This document shows, one piece after another, positions 23,132 through 31,235 of a DNA stretch of 42,772 nucleotides. Position numbers and translations under genes: made by a program. How positions within the stretch are numbered: the stretch's first letter is position 1; each line of letters starts with the position of its first letter. Location of the stretch: positions 1-42,772 of the IMG/VR virus record IMGVR_UViG_3300006076_000007; one strand, written 5' to 3'. The notes under the pieces are model-generated. The model was given only the letters and a program-made list of their open reading frames with translations. It ran no database searches and was not told where the DNA came from. This stretch comes from a virus.

Positions 23132-23812
23132 TTAGGAGATTAGTCCTCCAAGATTATCTCCTAAAATCGATTGACGTGCCGAACTTTCTACACTATCTCC
23201 TATTTCTATATCTGAGAAGGCAAAGGTTACTACAGTAGATGATATTTCAGATGTACTATCATCTAATTGAATATCCTCTACATTAATAGGAAAGGCACCA
23301 GTAATAATAGCCTCAAATATAGGATTATTATCTCCACTTAATTGTTGAATTTTTATATCTTTTTGATAATCCGGTGCTCTTCTGGATACTAGAAGCTGTG
23401 AAGGATCATGTATAATAGACTTTACCTCTTTTACTGCGTTAGTTAAAGAATTAATCTCATTTCCTACAATTCCTGCTAATGTTCCTAAATTCTCAGATAT
23501 ACCAATTGAATTTCTTAACTCCAGGGAATGCATATCTTGCATCCACTGAGTAAAGTATTTTCTAGCTATCATATTTGAATCATTATAGAATGTTACTGAC
23601 CAAGAGCCTGAAAGTGATGTCTCTCCAACTATCTGAGTTTTTCTACCTTTAATCACTACATCAACTGGTGTTATTATTCTACCTGGAATTGATGTTGCAT
23701 GACACATAATATCTAGACTTCTCGTAATCTCTGAAGTAGGAATCATTAATCTATATTTATTAGATCTAGCTCCACTCTTTAGATTATTAATTAAGCTACT
23801 TATTTTAGACAT
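23132..23812 (-). CDS. Tube-fold paralogue of gp19
   Basis: A 226-residue protein whose layout repeats the tail tube: RSNKYRLMIP at the start, SIPGRIITPVDVVIKGRKTQ then VGETSLSGSWSVTFYNDSNM, and the closing GAFPINVEDIQLDDSTSEIS with VVTFAFSD. An inserted helical stretch at about 110-150 (GTLAGIVGNEINSLTNAVKE) sets it apart. Likely a specialised tube ring, either at the baseplate end (gp54-like initiator) or at the neck. Its ATG overlaps the stop of the preceding gene by one base (TAATG), so the two are coupled. Confidence 0.7.
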   Translation of the reverse strand: MSKISSLINNLKSGARSNKYRLMIPTSEITRSLDIMCHATSIPGRIITPVDVVIKGRKTQIVGETSLSGSWSVTFYNDSNMIARKYFTQWMQDMHSLELRNSIGISENLGTLAGIVGNEINSLTNAVKEVKSIIHDPSQLLVSRRAPDYQKDIKIQQLSGDNNPIFEAIITGAFPINVEDIQLDDSTSEISSTVVTFAFSDIEIGDSVESSARQSILGDNLGGLIS

Positions 23813-24555
23813 TAAAATTCCTTATTAAGAAAATTACTATATTTTTTTATTATTTCTTTTTTATTAGCTATAATATTATTATTAAGATTTGAATTTATAC
23901 CTGTTTGATCTAGAGTTTTACTTATATCTGAATTTATAGCTGAACTAACAGTACCTACAGTATTATCTACTAGAGTTTCTGCTAGTCCTTTATTCGATTC
24001 TAAAAAATCATCATCCTTTTGCATAATAAGAAAGGCAAATTCCACCTGAACCTCTAGGAAGCCTGAGGTACTGCTACTATCTAATTCTATACTCCCTATT
24101 TTAGTAGGAAATACTCTATCAAAAGTATATCTCGCAGTACTACCACCTTGCCAGTTCTTTGATATAATATTAATTGCTCCGAAAAGATTATCTTTACTTT
24201 CACTCTGCATTATCTTTATATCATTATTAGGAGTTAGTGTATTTAAGTCTAAACCTTTCTGCCACGTAATAAGATCTCTGAGAATTTTATGATCTTCATC
24301 TAATAGTAACGTAATGTTTAGGGTTCTTATATAGTCTACTCTAGATATAGTATGTATTGTAGATCCCTTAAAAGTAATATCGTTATTTTTAGTTTCTGAT
24401 TCAGGTATAGAAAATGTTTTACATAATATATCATACTGATTTGCAAAAATTTGGGGGGCGAGATTATTAGGAAATGTAAATTCTATAGTAAAATTAGCAG
24501 GCCTAGAGAGGTTCCCACCGGCATCATATAAAAGATTCTTAATAGAATTTGACAT
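23812..24555 (-). CDS. Tube-fold paralogue, gp54/gp19-like
   Basis: A 247-residue protein with the tube pattern: PANFTIEFTFPNN, TFSIPESETKNNDITFKGST, RVDYIRTLNITLLLDEDHKI then LRDLITWQKGL, and FDRVFPTKIGSIELDSSSTS with VQVEFAFLIM. The last 65 residues are a polar helical tail (DTVGTVSSAINSDISKTLDQ) that the tube protein lacks. T4 gp54, which starts tube assembly on the baseplate, is likewise a tube-fold protein with an extra tail; that is the best candidate role. First leftward gene from the divergent late promoter at 24571-24584. Confidence 0.65.
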   Translation of the reverse strand: MSNSIKNLLYDAGGNLSRPANFTIEFTFPNNLAPQIFANQYDILCKTFSIPESETKNNDITFKGSTIHTISRVDYIRTLNITLLLDEDHKILRDLITWQKGLDLNTLTPNNDIKIMQSESKDNLFGAINIISKNWQGGSTARYTFDRVFPTKIGSIELDSSSTSGFLEVQVEFAFLIMQKDDDFLESNKGLAETLVDNTVGTVSSAINSDISKTLDQTGINSNLNNNIIANKKEIIKKYSNFLNKEF

Positions 24556-24570
24556 ATTTATTCCTATTTT

Positions 24571-24578
24571 TATAAATA
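24571..24578 (+). promoter_or_regulatory. Late promoter TATAAATA (plus strand) of a divergent pair
   Basis: Exact late element 23 bases before the TTG start at 24601. It shares its last two bases with the minus-strand element at 24577-24584. Confidence 0.8.
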
Positions 24579-24584
24579 TTTATA
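24577..24584 (-). promoter_or_regulatory. Late promoter TATAAATA (minus strand) of a divergent pair
   Basis: Exact late element 22-29 bases upstream of the leftward gene starting at 24555. It overlaps the plus-strand element at 24571-24578 by two bases, forming a back-to-back promoter. Confidence 0.8.
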
Positions 24585-24600
24585 AAAAGTAGGAAATTTC

Positions 24601-25149
24601 TTGAAGTTAGACGACATAGTTTCAAAAGCATATAATACTAACTGGGTTCTATCAGATGAATTTATAGTAGAGATAGATCCATCTAAACCTAACGATATAA
24701 CTCAAGATGAGTGGAATATGGCTATAATATCTATGACTACACCTGAACTCTCATCTCAAACAAGCGATCTAGTTCTAGGTGGTTCTAGGAGAATTACCTC
24801 TAGAATTCAAGACGTTTTTAGATTTACTATTACTTTTAGAGATTTTGATCAAAATAAATTAAGATCTTATTTTGAAACAAAGTTTGCATTGCAGCAAAAA
24901 TTATATCCAGAGGATATAGAAACAGAAATTATCGTTCGTCATCTTAAAAAAGATATAGGATCTATAATATTTAGCACAAGAGCACTAATAACTAATATTT
25001 CAGGAGCTAATTTTAATAATTCAGAATCCGGAATTCAGGAATTTACTGTTTCATTTAGTTCTAGCTGGATTACAAATAATAATATTCCATTTTTCGGTAC
25101 TTCAACATTTAATGAATATATAGATGCTTTAATGTCCAGGATTTCTTAA
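24601..25149 (+). CDS. Baseplate/tube-fold protein, first gene of the rightward late region
   Basis: A 182-residue protein with a TTG start; AGGA lies six bases upstream and no ATG is near. The fold pattern again recalls tube proteins: SDEFIVEIDPSK at the start, ISMTTPELSSQTSDLVLGGS, then IQDVFRFTITFRDFDQNKLR and a closing ESGIQEFTVSFSSSWI. A baseplate-proximal tube ring or hub component is likely. I could not assign it to a single T4 gene. It is separated by 46 bases from the next gene and starts the rightward hub and baseplate transcription unit. Confidence 0.55.
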   Translation: MKLDDIVSKAYNTNWVLSDEFIVEIDPSKPNDITQDEWNMAIISMTTPELSSQTSDLVLGGSRRITSRIQDVFRFTITFRDFDQNKLRSYFETKFALQQKLYPEDIETEIIVRHLKKDIGSIIFSTRALITNISGANFNNSESGIQEFTVSFSSSWITNNNIPFFGTSTFNEYIDALMSRIS

Positions 25150-25195
25150 GAAATAATTAAGTTTTTTTTAATATAATAGGAAAATAGGAGGTATA

Positions 25196-25930
25196 ATGGC
25201 GGTTATAATAGATAAAAAATCTCAAGAAACAGAAGAAACAGAAGAACCTAAATCATCAGAGAACTCCTTAGAGTTAAAATTAGGTCCTAATAAATCTGTA
25301 GGTATTAGTCCTTGGAAAGCAAAAGCTAAAAAAGAATTTGTAAAAATATTTAAAGCTAAGGGTGATAAAGTAACAGAAAAGGATGTTCTAGATATTTTAG
25401 TGTATCCCTATATCGATGATATTAAACAATTTTATTCATCCGCAGAACTTCAGTACATTATGACCAAGATCAGGGAGATTTCTATAAAAGATAGGGATGT
25501 TAATTTTACTATTGAGTGTTCGACTTGTAAAGAAGATATTGATGTAGATATGGATATATATGATTTAGTTCATTATAAAGAGACTTTGATTCCTACTATT
25601 AAAGAAAATATAGAATGGGTAGACCCCGAATCATCTGATATTATAGAAAAGACATTATTAGATAATGAAGAAGAGCCCCCCGATGTTATTATGTTAGGTC
25701 TAAACATTAAGAGTATTAATGGACAGGAGATAAAAAATATTGAAGAATTTTTAGAAATTTATGATGAATTAGACATGAATGAAATATCAAAAATAGAGAA
25801 TACCTGGAAGGAGATTACACCTTCTTTCAGTATATACTCAACATTAAAATGTGATAAATGTGAAAATAGTAATGAGTATTACTTTGATATTATTCCTGGA
25901 TTTTTTGATCCTTTACTCCCTAAAAACTAA
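25196..25930 (+). CDS. Baseplate hub assembly protein, gp26/gp51-like (zinc binding)
   Basis: A 244-residue protein with an acidic N-terminus (SQETEETEEPKSSENS). Two CxxC pairs at about C108/C111 (ECSTCKED) and C221/C224 (KCDKCENS) form a probable zinc site. The end IIPGFFDPLLP and the layout fit the T4 gp26/gp51 baseplate family. These small proteins assist hub and tape-measure assembly and are not always kept in the virion. Position just before a second protein of the same type and the tape measure matches T4 order. AGGAGG four bases before ATG is the strongest ribosome-binding site in the window. Confidence 0.6.
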   Translation: MAVIIDKKSQETEETEEPKSSENSLELKLGPNKSVGISPWKAKAKKEFVKIFKAKGDKVTEKDVLDILVYPYIDDIKQFYSSAELQYIMTKIREISIKDRDVNFTIECSTCKEDIDVDMDIYDLVHYKETLIPTIKENIEWVDPESSDIIEKTLLDNEEEPPDVIMLGLNIKSINGQEIKNIEEFLEIYDELDMNEISKIENTWKEITPSFSIYSTLKCDKCENSNEYYFDIIPGFFDPLLPKN

Positions 25931-25932
25931 AA

Positions 25933-26565
25933 ATGAGCTTTAAAAATAGACTAAATAATATTAAAAGATATACTTCATTCCAGGAGAAGGAGGCGCTTCT
26001 AGAATCTCTCGAAGATGATGTAGATATTATGAAGGTCTCTAAAATTTTAAAATTAGAACCTGAAAATAAGTTAGAAGCAAATGCATTTATACTTAAAGCT
26101 ATATCTAAATCGGTATCTGAGATTCTTGAAATAAATCAAGAATGTCCTAATTGTCAAAAGATTAATATGACAGGAATAAATATAGACGATATGTTCTTTA
26201 AGGAAGAACTAGATCAATCTATACCTGAAGGATTATTTGAGGATCTTTCGCAAGTATCTGATAAGTATCTAGATGAAGATTTATCTCTCGAAGATTATAA
26301 TCGTTTGGAAAATATATTACTAGATAATAATAAAAAAATATTTAATAATATAATTCAAGTTTCGTGCATTTACTGTAATCATAAATATAATGTAAGAATA
26401 AATCCGATAAAATTTATATCTAAATTCTCTCTTACAAATTTATATGAACAATATTCAGATATAACATACCTATCTAATATGACGAAAAGAGATATTGATG
26501 AGATGTACCCCTTCGAGAGAGAAATATTTCTAGGTCTTCTTCAAAAGAAAGAAGATGAGTCATAA
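25933..26565 (+). CDS. Baseplate hub assembly protein, second gp26/gp51-like copy
   Basis: A 210-residue protein with CxxC pairs at about C71/C74 (ECPNCQKI) and C145/C148 (SCIYCNHK). The conserved ending SLTNLYEQYSDITYLSNMTK, followed by RDIDEMYPFEREIFLGLL, is typical of T4-like gp51/gp26 proteins and of chaperone-like pairs that precede tape-measure genes. Its ATG comes two bases after the previous stop with no ribosome-binding site, so it relies on translational coupling. The two copies are diverged and probably act together on the tape measure. Confidence 0.65.
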   Translation: MSFKNRLNNIKRYTSFQEKEALLESLEDDVDIMKVSKILKLEPENKLEANAFILKAISKSVSEILEINQECPNCQKINMTGINIDDMFFKEELDQSIPEGLFEDLSQVSDKYLDEDLSLEDYNRLENILLDNNKKIFNNIIQVSCIYCNHKYNVRINPIKFISKFSLTNLYEQYSDITYLSNMTKRDIDEMYPFEREIFLGLLQKKEDES

Positions 26566-26568
26566 TAA

Positions 26569-26576
26569 TATAAATA
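26569..26576 (+). promoter_or_regulatory. Late promoter TATAAATA (plus strand)
   Basis: Exact late element 18-25 bases upstream of the tape-measure ATG, in the intergenic gap. It would give extra transcription of the tape measure and downstream baseplate genes. Confidence 0.6.
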
Positions 26577-26593
26577 CTTAAAAAGAAGGTATT

Positions 26594-28669
26594 ATGATTC
26601 TAGGGGTATTAAAACTTGCGAGTAAAGCTGCTTTAAAATCTGCAGGTAGATCCTCTAAATCTGCATTTGGAAAAATTGGAAAAAATATTGCAAAAATTGT
26701 TACTCTAGCAACAGCTACTAAAGTTACATCTAGTACTAAACCTAAAAATACTATTCATTCAACTACAGAAATTAAAGAAACATCTACACCTAATAAGAAT
26801 ACTAAAAATACTAATGATAAATCTAGAGATAATATAAAGCAGGATTCTAATAATCAAAAAATAATAAACGATAGTACTTTAAATAAATTAGACTCATTAT
26901 TAGAGATAAATAACGAACTAGGACCTGAAGGAATAACTAAAGCTGATAAAAGGCAAGAGATTCTAGCTAGACAAAAGTTTAGAGATAATTCTACTAAAAT
27001 TTTAGAAGAAATTAAAGATTCTATAGATAATAAGGAATCTAACGATAAAGAAGAATCTATTTCTGAAGATAATAATTCAGGTAATGAAATACTTCCTAAA
27101 AAATCATTTATATCTAGAGCTATTCCAGGAATAAGTCAAGCAATGAAGAGTACTAATGGTAAAAATATTATGACATTAGTTGTACTTTCTATAAGTGAAA
27201 TATGGGGTATAATTCAGGAGGTATTAGGAGATATAACAGATGCTGGAGGTTTTATACCCTGGCTAGGTAAAAATATTCCTATTCTTTGGAATAATATTAA
27301 TGAAATGATTCAGAAAGATTATGGAGGCTGGAGTAGTTTTATAATAAGTCAAATAAAGGACACAGCAGAATTTATTCTTTGGATATCAGATAAAATTCTT
27401 GAATTTCTTTTAGGTAAGAATTGGAAAGCTACTAAAGAGTTTTTGAAATTACAGTTCGGTTATTTCACTGAATGGTGGAGTAAGACAGGAGAAACATTTA
27501 AGGCCTGGTGGGATTACGTTCAGGATATTGGAGTAGGTCAGTACATTCTAGAAAAAATTAAAGAATCTAGTAAAGATTTATTGAGTTTAATTGTCGAGGA
27601 TTCGACTTTAAAAAAACTTATGGACTGGTGGGATGAGGTTCAGGCACTTGGAGGAATATCTGAATACCTAAAAACTACAATTCCTCTCTATATTCAGGAC
27701 TGGTGGGTGAATTTCATATCCCACTCTAGTATAAAAAATATTCCTATGATAGGAGAATCTCTTCAAAAGGCTTTTTTAGGTGGGCAAACTATAGCAGAGG
27801 CTAAAAAATCTATCGATTCTAGGAGAGCTATAGTAAATAAAACTATATCTGATTATAAGGAAAAAGAGCAAGAAAATCAGAAGATGAGAGATAAAAAGAC
27901 TCAAAAATATGATACTAAGATAAAAAATATTAATAAGACGTATGTAGAGAATAAAAAAGATATTCGAAGACAATATGATAAAAATATAGTTAATGTATAT
28001 TATGGAAAAAATAAAACTCAAAATTCTAATAATATATTAAGAAGATCTGAGAAGAATCACTTTACATATGAAGGAAATAATGCTCAATCGTGGATGAAAG
28101 TGGTAACGTCTAAATTCGGAGAAAAAGAATCTTTTAGAAATGGAAAGGGTCATTCTGGTGTTGATTTTAGGGCTCCTGTAGGAACAGAAATCACATCTAT
28201 TACAGACGGTATTGTAGATAAAATTTATGATAAACCTGACAGAGAGGGGTTAGTAATATCAGTGAAGGGAAGGGATGGAGTTAGAACCCTATATATGCAT
28301 CTATCTAAAATACTTGTTAAGAAAGGTGATGTTATTAAAAGAGGTCAACTAATTGCTAAATCTGGAAATAGTGGACAAACTGTTAATGGCAGACCACTAG
28401 CTCCCCATATTCATATACAAGTTAAAAAGGATGGAAAAAATATAGATCCTTTAGTATATGTAAATAGTTTAAATAATTCTACTAAAAATACAACAATAGC
28501 TAATAATATACAAAAGAATATATCTATTAAGAGAAATAAAAATACTACTAATAATACTGCAGATAATAGTAGTGTTTTAGCAGCTATAGATAGCGTAAAT
28601 AAAAAAGTAGATGAGGTACGATCTAGAAAAGTTAGCTCATCTATTCATGAAACTATAAGAAGAGGTTAG
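26594..28669 (+). CDS. Tape measure/hub protein with M23 peptidase domain (gp29 position)
   Basis: A 691-residue protein in the place of T4 gp29 (tape measure, 590 residues). Residues 1-45 are basic and Ala-rich (KLASKAALKSAGRSSKSAFG). Residues 50-200 are low-complexity, helical and Asn/Lys/Asp-rich. Residues about 210-390 are Trp-rich with repeated WW motifs (EWWSKTGETFKAWWDYVQ, LMDWWDEVQALGG) and may be membrane-active. Residues about 495-625 form an M23 (LytM) endopeptidase with the zinc ligands HSGVD (about 520), YMHLS and PHIHIQV (about 604). M23 enzymes cut peptidoglycan cross-links. So the tail carries its cell-wall-cutting domain on the tape measure, while gp5 here lacks the T4 lysozyme. 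The C-terminal 70 residues are a polar tail. Confidence 0.85.
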   Translation: MILGVLKLASKAALKSAGRSSKSAFGKIGKNIAKIVTLATATKVTSSTKPKNTIHSTTEIKETSTPNKNTKNTNDKSRDNIKQDSNNQKIINDSTLNKLDSLLEINNELGPEGITKADKRQEILARQKFRDNSTKILEEIKDSIDNKESNDKEESISEDNNSGNEILPKKSFISRAIPGISQAMKSTNGKNIMTLVVLSISEIWGIIQEVLGDITDAGGFIPWLGKNIPILWNNINEMIQKDYGGWSSFIISQIKDTAEFILWISDKILEFLLGKNWKATKEFLKLQFGYFTEWWSKTGETFKAWWDYVQDIGVGQYILEKIKESSKDLLSLIVEDSTLKKLMDWWDEVQALGGISEYLKTTIPLYIQDWWVNFISHSSIKNIPMIGESLQKAFLGGQTIAEAKKSIDSRRAIVNKTISDYKEKEQENQKMRDKKTQKYDTKIKNINKTYVENKKDIRRQYDKNIVNVYYGKNKTQNSNNILRRSEKNHFTYEGNNAQSWMKVVTSKFGEKESFRNGKGHSGVDFRAPVGTEITSITDGIVDKIYDKPDREGLVISVKGRDGVRTLYMHLSKILVKKGDVIKRGQLIAKSGNSGQTVNGRPLAPHIHIQVKKDGKNIDPLVYVNSLNNSTKNTTIANNIQKNISIKRNKNTTNNTADNSSVLAAIDSVNKKVDEVRSRKVSSSIHETIRRG

Positions 28670-28673
28670 ATAA

Positions 28674-29555
28674 ATGGCTTTAAGTAAAAAAAATACATCA
28701 TCAAAAAAAGTAGAAACCTATAAGTATCCTGAGGATCTTTCAAGTAATAGATATGTAGAATTAGCATTTTTTATTCCTAAAACAGAGAATAATATTGAAA
28801 GTCTAATTGGTTCTCTTACACAAGCAGGAATAGCTCCATATAATTCTGTAGATGGTCGTGATAAAACTAATGGTTCTGTTTCTACAGCATTAAATAATCT
28901 AGAAACTAAAATTAAAAGTACTATAAGTGCTGTAGCTAAAACCTTAACTGAAGAAAAAAGAGAAGCATTTAATGCTAAAGAGCTTAAGAGTATTTTACAT
29001 CTTCCTCTACCTAATAATTTAAATGACTCTTCTAATAATTCATTTTCAGAATCTAGTGGAATTATATCTAATCTAGTAGGAACATTAAATACAACCCTTG
29101 ATAAGGTAAATGAGGTATCTAATAATCTTGGAGCAAGAAATATTATAGCTAATGCAGATTTAAATCTTATGTATAAGGGTTCGGGGTTAAGGAAAGCCTC
29201 CCTCACTTGGACATTTACACCTCGGAGTAAAAAAGAAACTATAGCTATAACAAAGATAATAAAAATTATAAAGATGTATTCTAGTCCCGATGCATCTATA
29301 TCAAGACATTTTTTAAAGGCCCCTGCTTTTGTAGAGTTAACCCTAAGTAATAAAATTCTAAACGATATACAACGTTATAGATATATGGTTATTAATAGTG
29401 TATCTATAGATTTCGGTTCGGGAGGGAATATGGAAATGTTCTATGATGGTATGATAAAGGAAATTACTGTAAGTATTTCTCTATCTGAACTTAAGGTTAA
29501 TACTATGCAAGATTGGACTGAAGACTTTGATAGTGTTAATAAGGAAATAAAATGA
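28674..29555 (+). CDS. 48: Baseplate tail-tube cap protein, gp48-like
   Basis: A 293-residue protein (T4 gp48 is 364). The conserved second half has NLMYKGSGLRKASLTWTFTP then RSKKETIAITKIIKIIKMYS, and the ending MVINSVSIDFGSGGNMEMFY with KEITVSISLSELK. The matching T4 segment is the FTWDLTPRS and ITMREIITL pair. gp48 caps the hub and nucleates the tail tube together with gp54. The first half is Ser/Asn-rich and variable. It lies directly after the tape measure, as in T4. GAGG inside the preceding stop region serves as ribosome-binding site. Confidence 0.8.
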   Translation: MALSKKNTSSKKVETYKYPEDLSSNRYVELAFFIPKTENNIESLIGSLTQAGIAPYNSVDGRDKTNGSVSTALNNLETKIKSTISAVAKTLTEEKREAFNAKELKSILHLPLPNNLNDSSNNSFSESSGIISNLVGTLNTTLDKVNEVSNNLGARNIIANADLNLMYKGSGLRKASLTWTFTPRSKKETIAITKIIKIIKMYSSPDASISRHFLKAPAFVELTLSNKILNDIQRYRYMVINSVSIDFGSGGNMEMFYDGMIKEITVSISLSELKVNTMQDWTEDFDSVNKEIK

Positions 29556-30076
29556 AAAATACTGTTTATACTTACGATTTATTTGATAGGAGTGATTATA
29601 GAGTAGCTGATTATACTAGTAGATACTACGGCTCAATAAGCAAATTCTTTAAACAATATAATAATTATTTTATAGTCTATAGATTAGAAGATGATGAAAA
29701 ACTAGAAGATGTATCTTTTAGATTATATGATACTACAGATTATGCTGATCTGATTCTAGCTATAAATGAAGATGTATTTTTATGGAATGTACCCTATAAT
29801 CAGGATATAAATTTAGAACAATCAAATATTTTATCTAAATCTATAATGAATAGTGTTGATACTATAGGTATTGACGATAAAAAGAGAAATATAATAGCAG
29901 AGATATCTAAAGATAATATAGAGAGATTAAATGAACTTAAAAGAAATATTTTAGTTCCTAAGAACGAATATCTTTCTACAGTAATAGGATTAGTAGAAAG
30001 ATATAGATCTCTATACAATACTAACGATGTCCTTTCTGAAGAGGAAGCAAGAGCTAGAATAGGAGAATTAGTTTGA
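29552..30076 (+). CDS. 53: Baseplate wedge protein, gp53-like
   Basis: A 174-residue protein (T4 gp53 is 196). The central segment FIVYRLEDDEKLEDVSFRLY, then DTTDYADLILAINEDVFLWN, has the LysM-like layout of gp53, in which a short helix pair ends in an Asn-Asp/Glu motif. gp53 joins the six wedges around the hub. The C-terminal half is helical (ISKDNIERLNELKRN). The ATG overlaps the preceding stop (ATGA) with AAGGAA upstream, so it is coupled to gp48. Confidence 0.65.
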   Translation: MKNTVYTYDLFDRSDYRVADYTSRYYGSISKFFKQYNNYFIVYRLEDDEKLEDVSFRLYDTTDYADLILAINEDVFLWNVPYNQDINLEQSNILSKSIMNSVDTIGIDDKKRNIIAEISKDNIERLNELKRNILVPKNEYLSTVIGLVERYRSLYNTNDVLSEEEARARIGELV

Positions 30077-31227
30077 ATGATTTAACTAATTATGATTTAA
30101 CTCCAAGAATAGATGCTTTTAGTGAGTATAATACTCTTCAATTATCAGTAAATGGAGTGATTATAGATGATAAAAGTATAATCGATCTTCAAATAAATTA
30201 TAGTAAAGAGGAAAAAGGATTTTTATCCTTCACAGATTCTATAGGAATTATAGAAATAGCTCCTCTATCGTTCGGAATAATTGATATGTTATTAATAGAT
30301 AGCATTAAGAATAAAATAACGAAAAAATATATAATTACAAAAGCAGAAACTATTAGAACAGATAATAATCTACTAACAATAGATATAGAGTTTGAAGAAT
30401 ATGATACTTATAGATTAAAGAATACTTTTATTTCTAGATCTTATAAAGAACTTAATATTCTAGAGATTATAGAAAAGGTATTCAATGAGCTAGAAATAGA
30501 TTCAGAATTCATAGATAAAGATAAGATAGATAAATATGAGTATTTTGCAATTCCAGGAAATATATCTTTTTATGATTTTATATTAAAGCATTCTAAAATT
30601 GCAGACTTTGATTTTTATGTTGATAGAATTGGATGGATATTTGGTTCAAAAGATTCTTTTAATTTTAGTAATCTAAAAGTAATAAAAGAAGATATTTTTA
30701 GTTTTACAAGTAAAAATCCTTTCTGGAAGATATTAGAATACAAGGGGGATTTTTCTAATATTAAAGAGGTACGCAAATGTACAGATATGTATCTAACTAA
30801 TCCAGATATAATGGATTTAAAATATAAACCAGATATTATTAAGATTAGTGATATATATGAAACACAAAAATTAAATAATGGAACTGGGTTTAAAAATAAA
30901 GTTATATCAGATCTTATAACCAATATAGGAGAAAAACAAACTAATCATATATATAATACTCCTATAAAGGGTGACAATATTGATTATAGAGAATATATTA
31001 AAAAATCTCAAGATATTAGTATTGCAGTTCAGGGAGTATTAAGTATTAGAATGTACGGTGTTATTAATATAGATCTTCCAAGATCTACCTCTAATAATGA
31101 TAGCAATCCCGATTCAGTATTTAGTGGGAAATTCGTTGTAACTGACGTTGTAGATAAATTTATGGCTGGTAAGTATTTACAAATTTTATATCTAAAATCT
31201 TCAGATTATGGAAGTTTTAAAGAATAG
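30073..31227 (+). CDS. 27: Baseplate hub protein, gp27-like
   Basis: A 384-residue protein, same size class as T4 gp27 (391). The segment ITKAETIRTDNNLLTIDIEF, then EYDTYRLKNTFISRSYKELN, ILEIIEKVFNELEIDSEF, and FAIPGNISFYDFILKHSKIA with YVDRIGWIFG follow the gp27/VgrG-type tube-like hub domains. Trimeric gp27 adapts the sixfold tube to the threefold gp5 spike, encoded next. It starts at TTG with AGGAG seven bases upstream, overlapping the gp53 stop. No ATG in frame is close, so TTG is well supported. Confidence 0.8.
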   Translation: MNDLTNYDLTPRIDAFSEYNTLQLSVNGVIIDDKSIIDLQINYSKEEKGFLSFTDSIGIIEIAPLSFGIIDMLLIDSIKNKITKKYIITKAETIRTDNNLLTIDIEFEEYDTYRLKNTFISRSYKELNILEIIEKVFNELEIDSEFIDKDKIDKYEYFAIPGNISFYDFILKHSKIADFDFYVDRIGWIFGSKDSFNFSNLKVIKEDIFSFTSKNPFWKILEYKGDFSNIKEVRKCTDMYLTNPDIMDLKYKPDIIKISDIYETQKLNNGTGFKNKVISDLITNIGEKQTNHIYNTPIKGDNIDYREYIKKSQDISIAVQGVLSIRMYGVINIDLPRSTSNNDSNPDSVFSGKFVVTDVVDKFMAGKYLQILYLKSSDYGSFKE

Positions 31228-31235
31228 GAGGAAAT

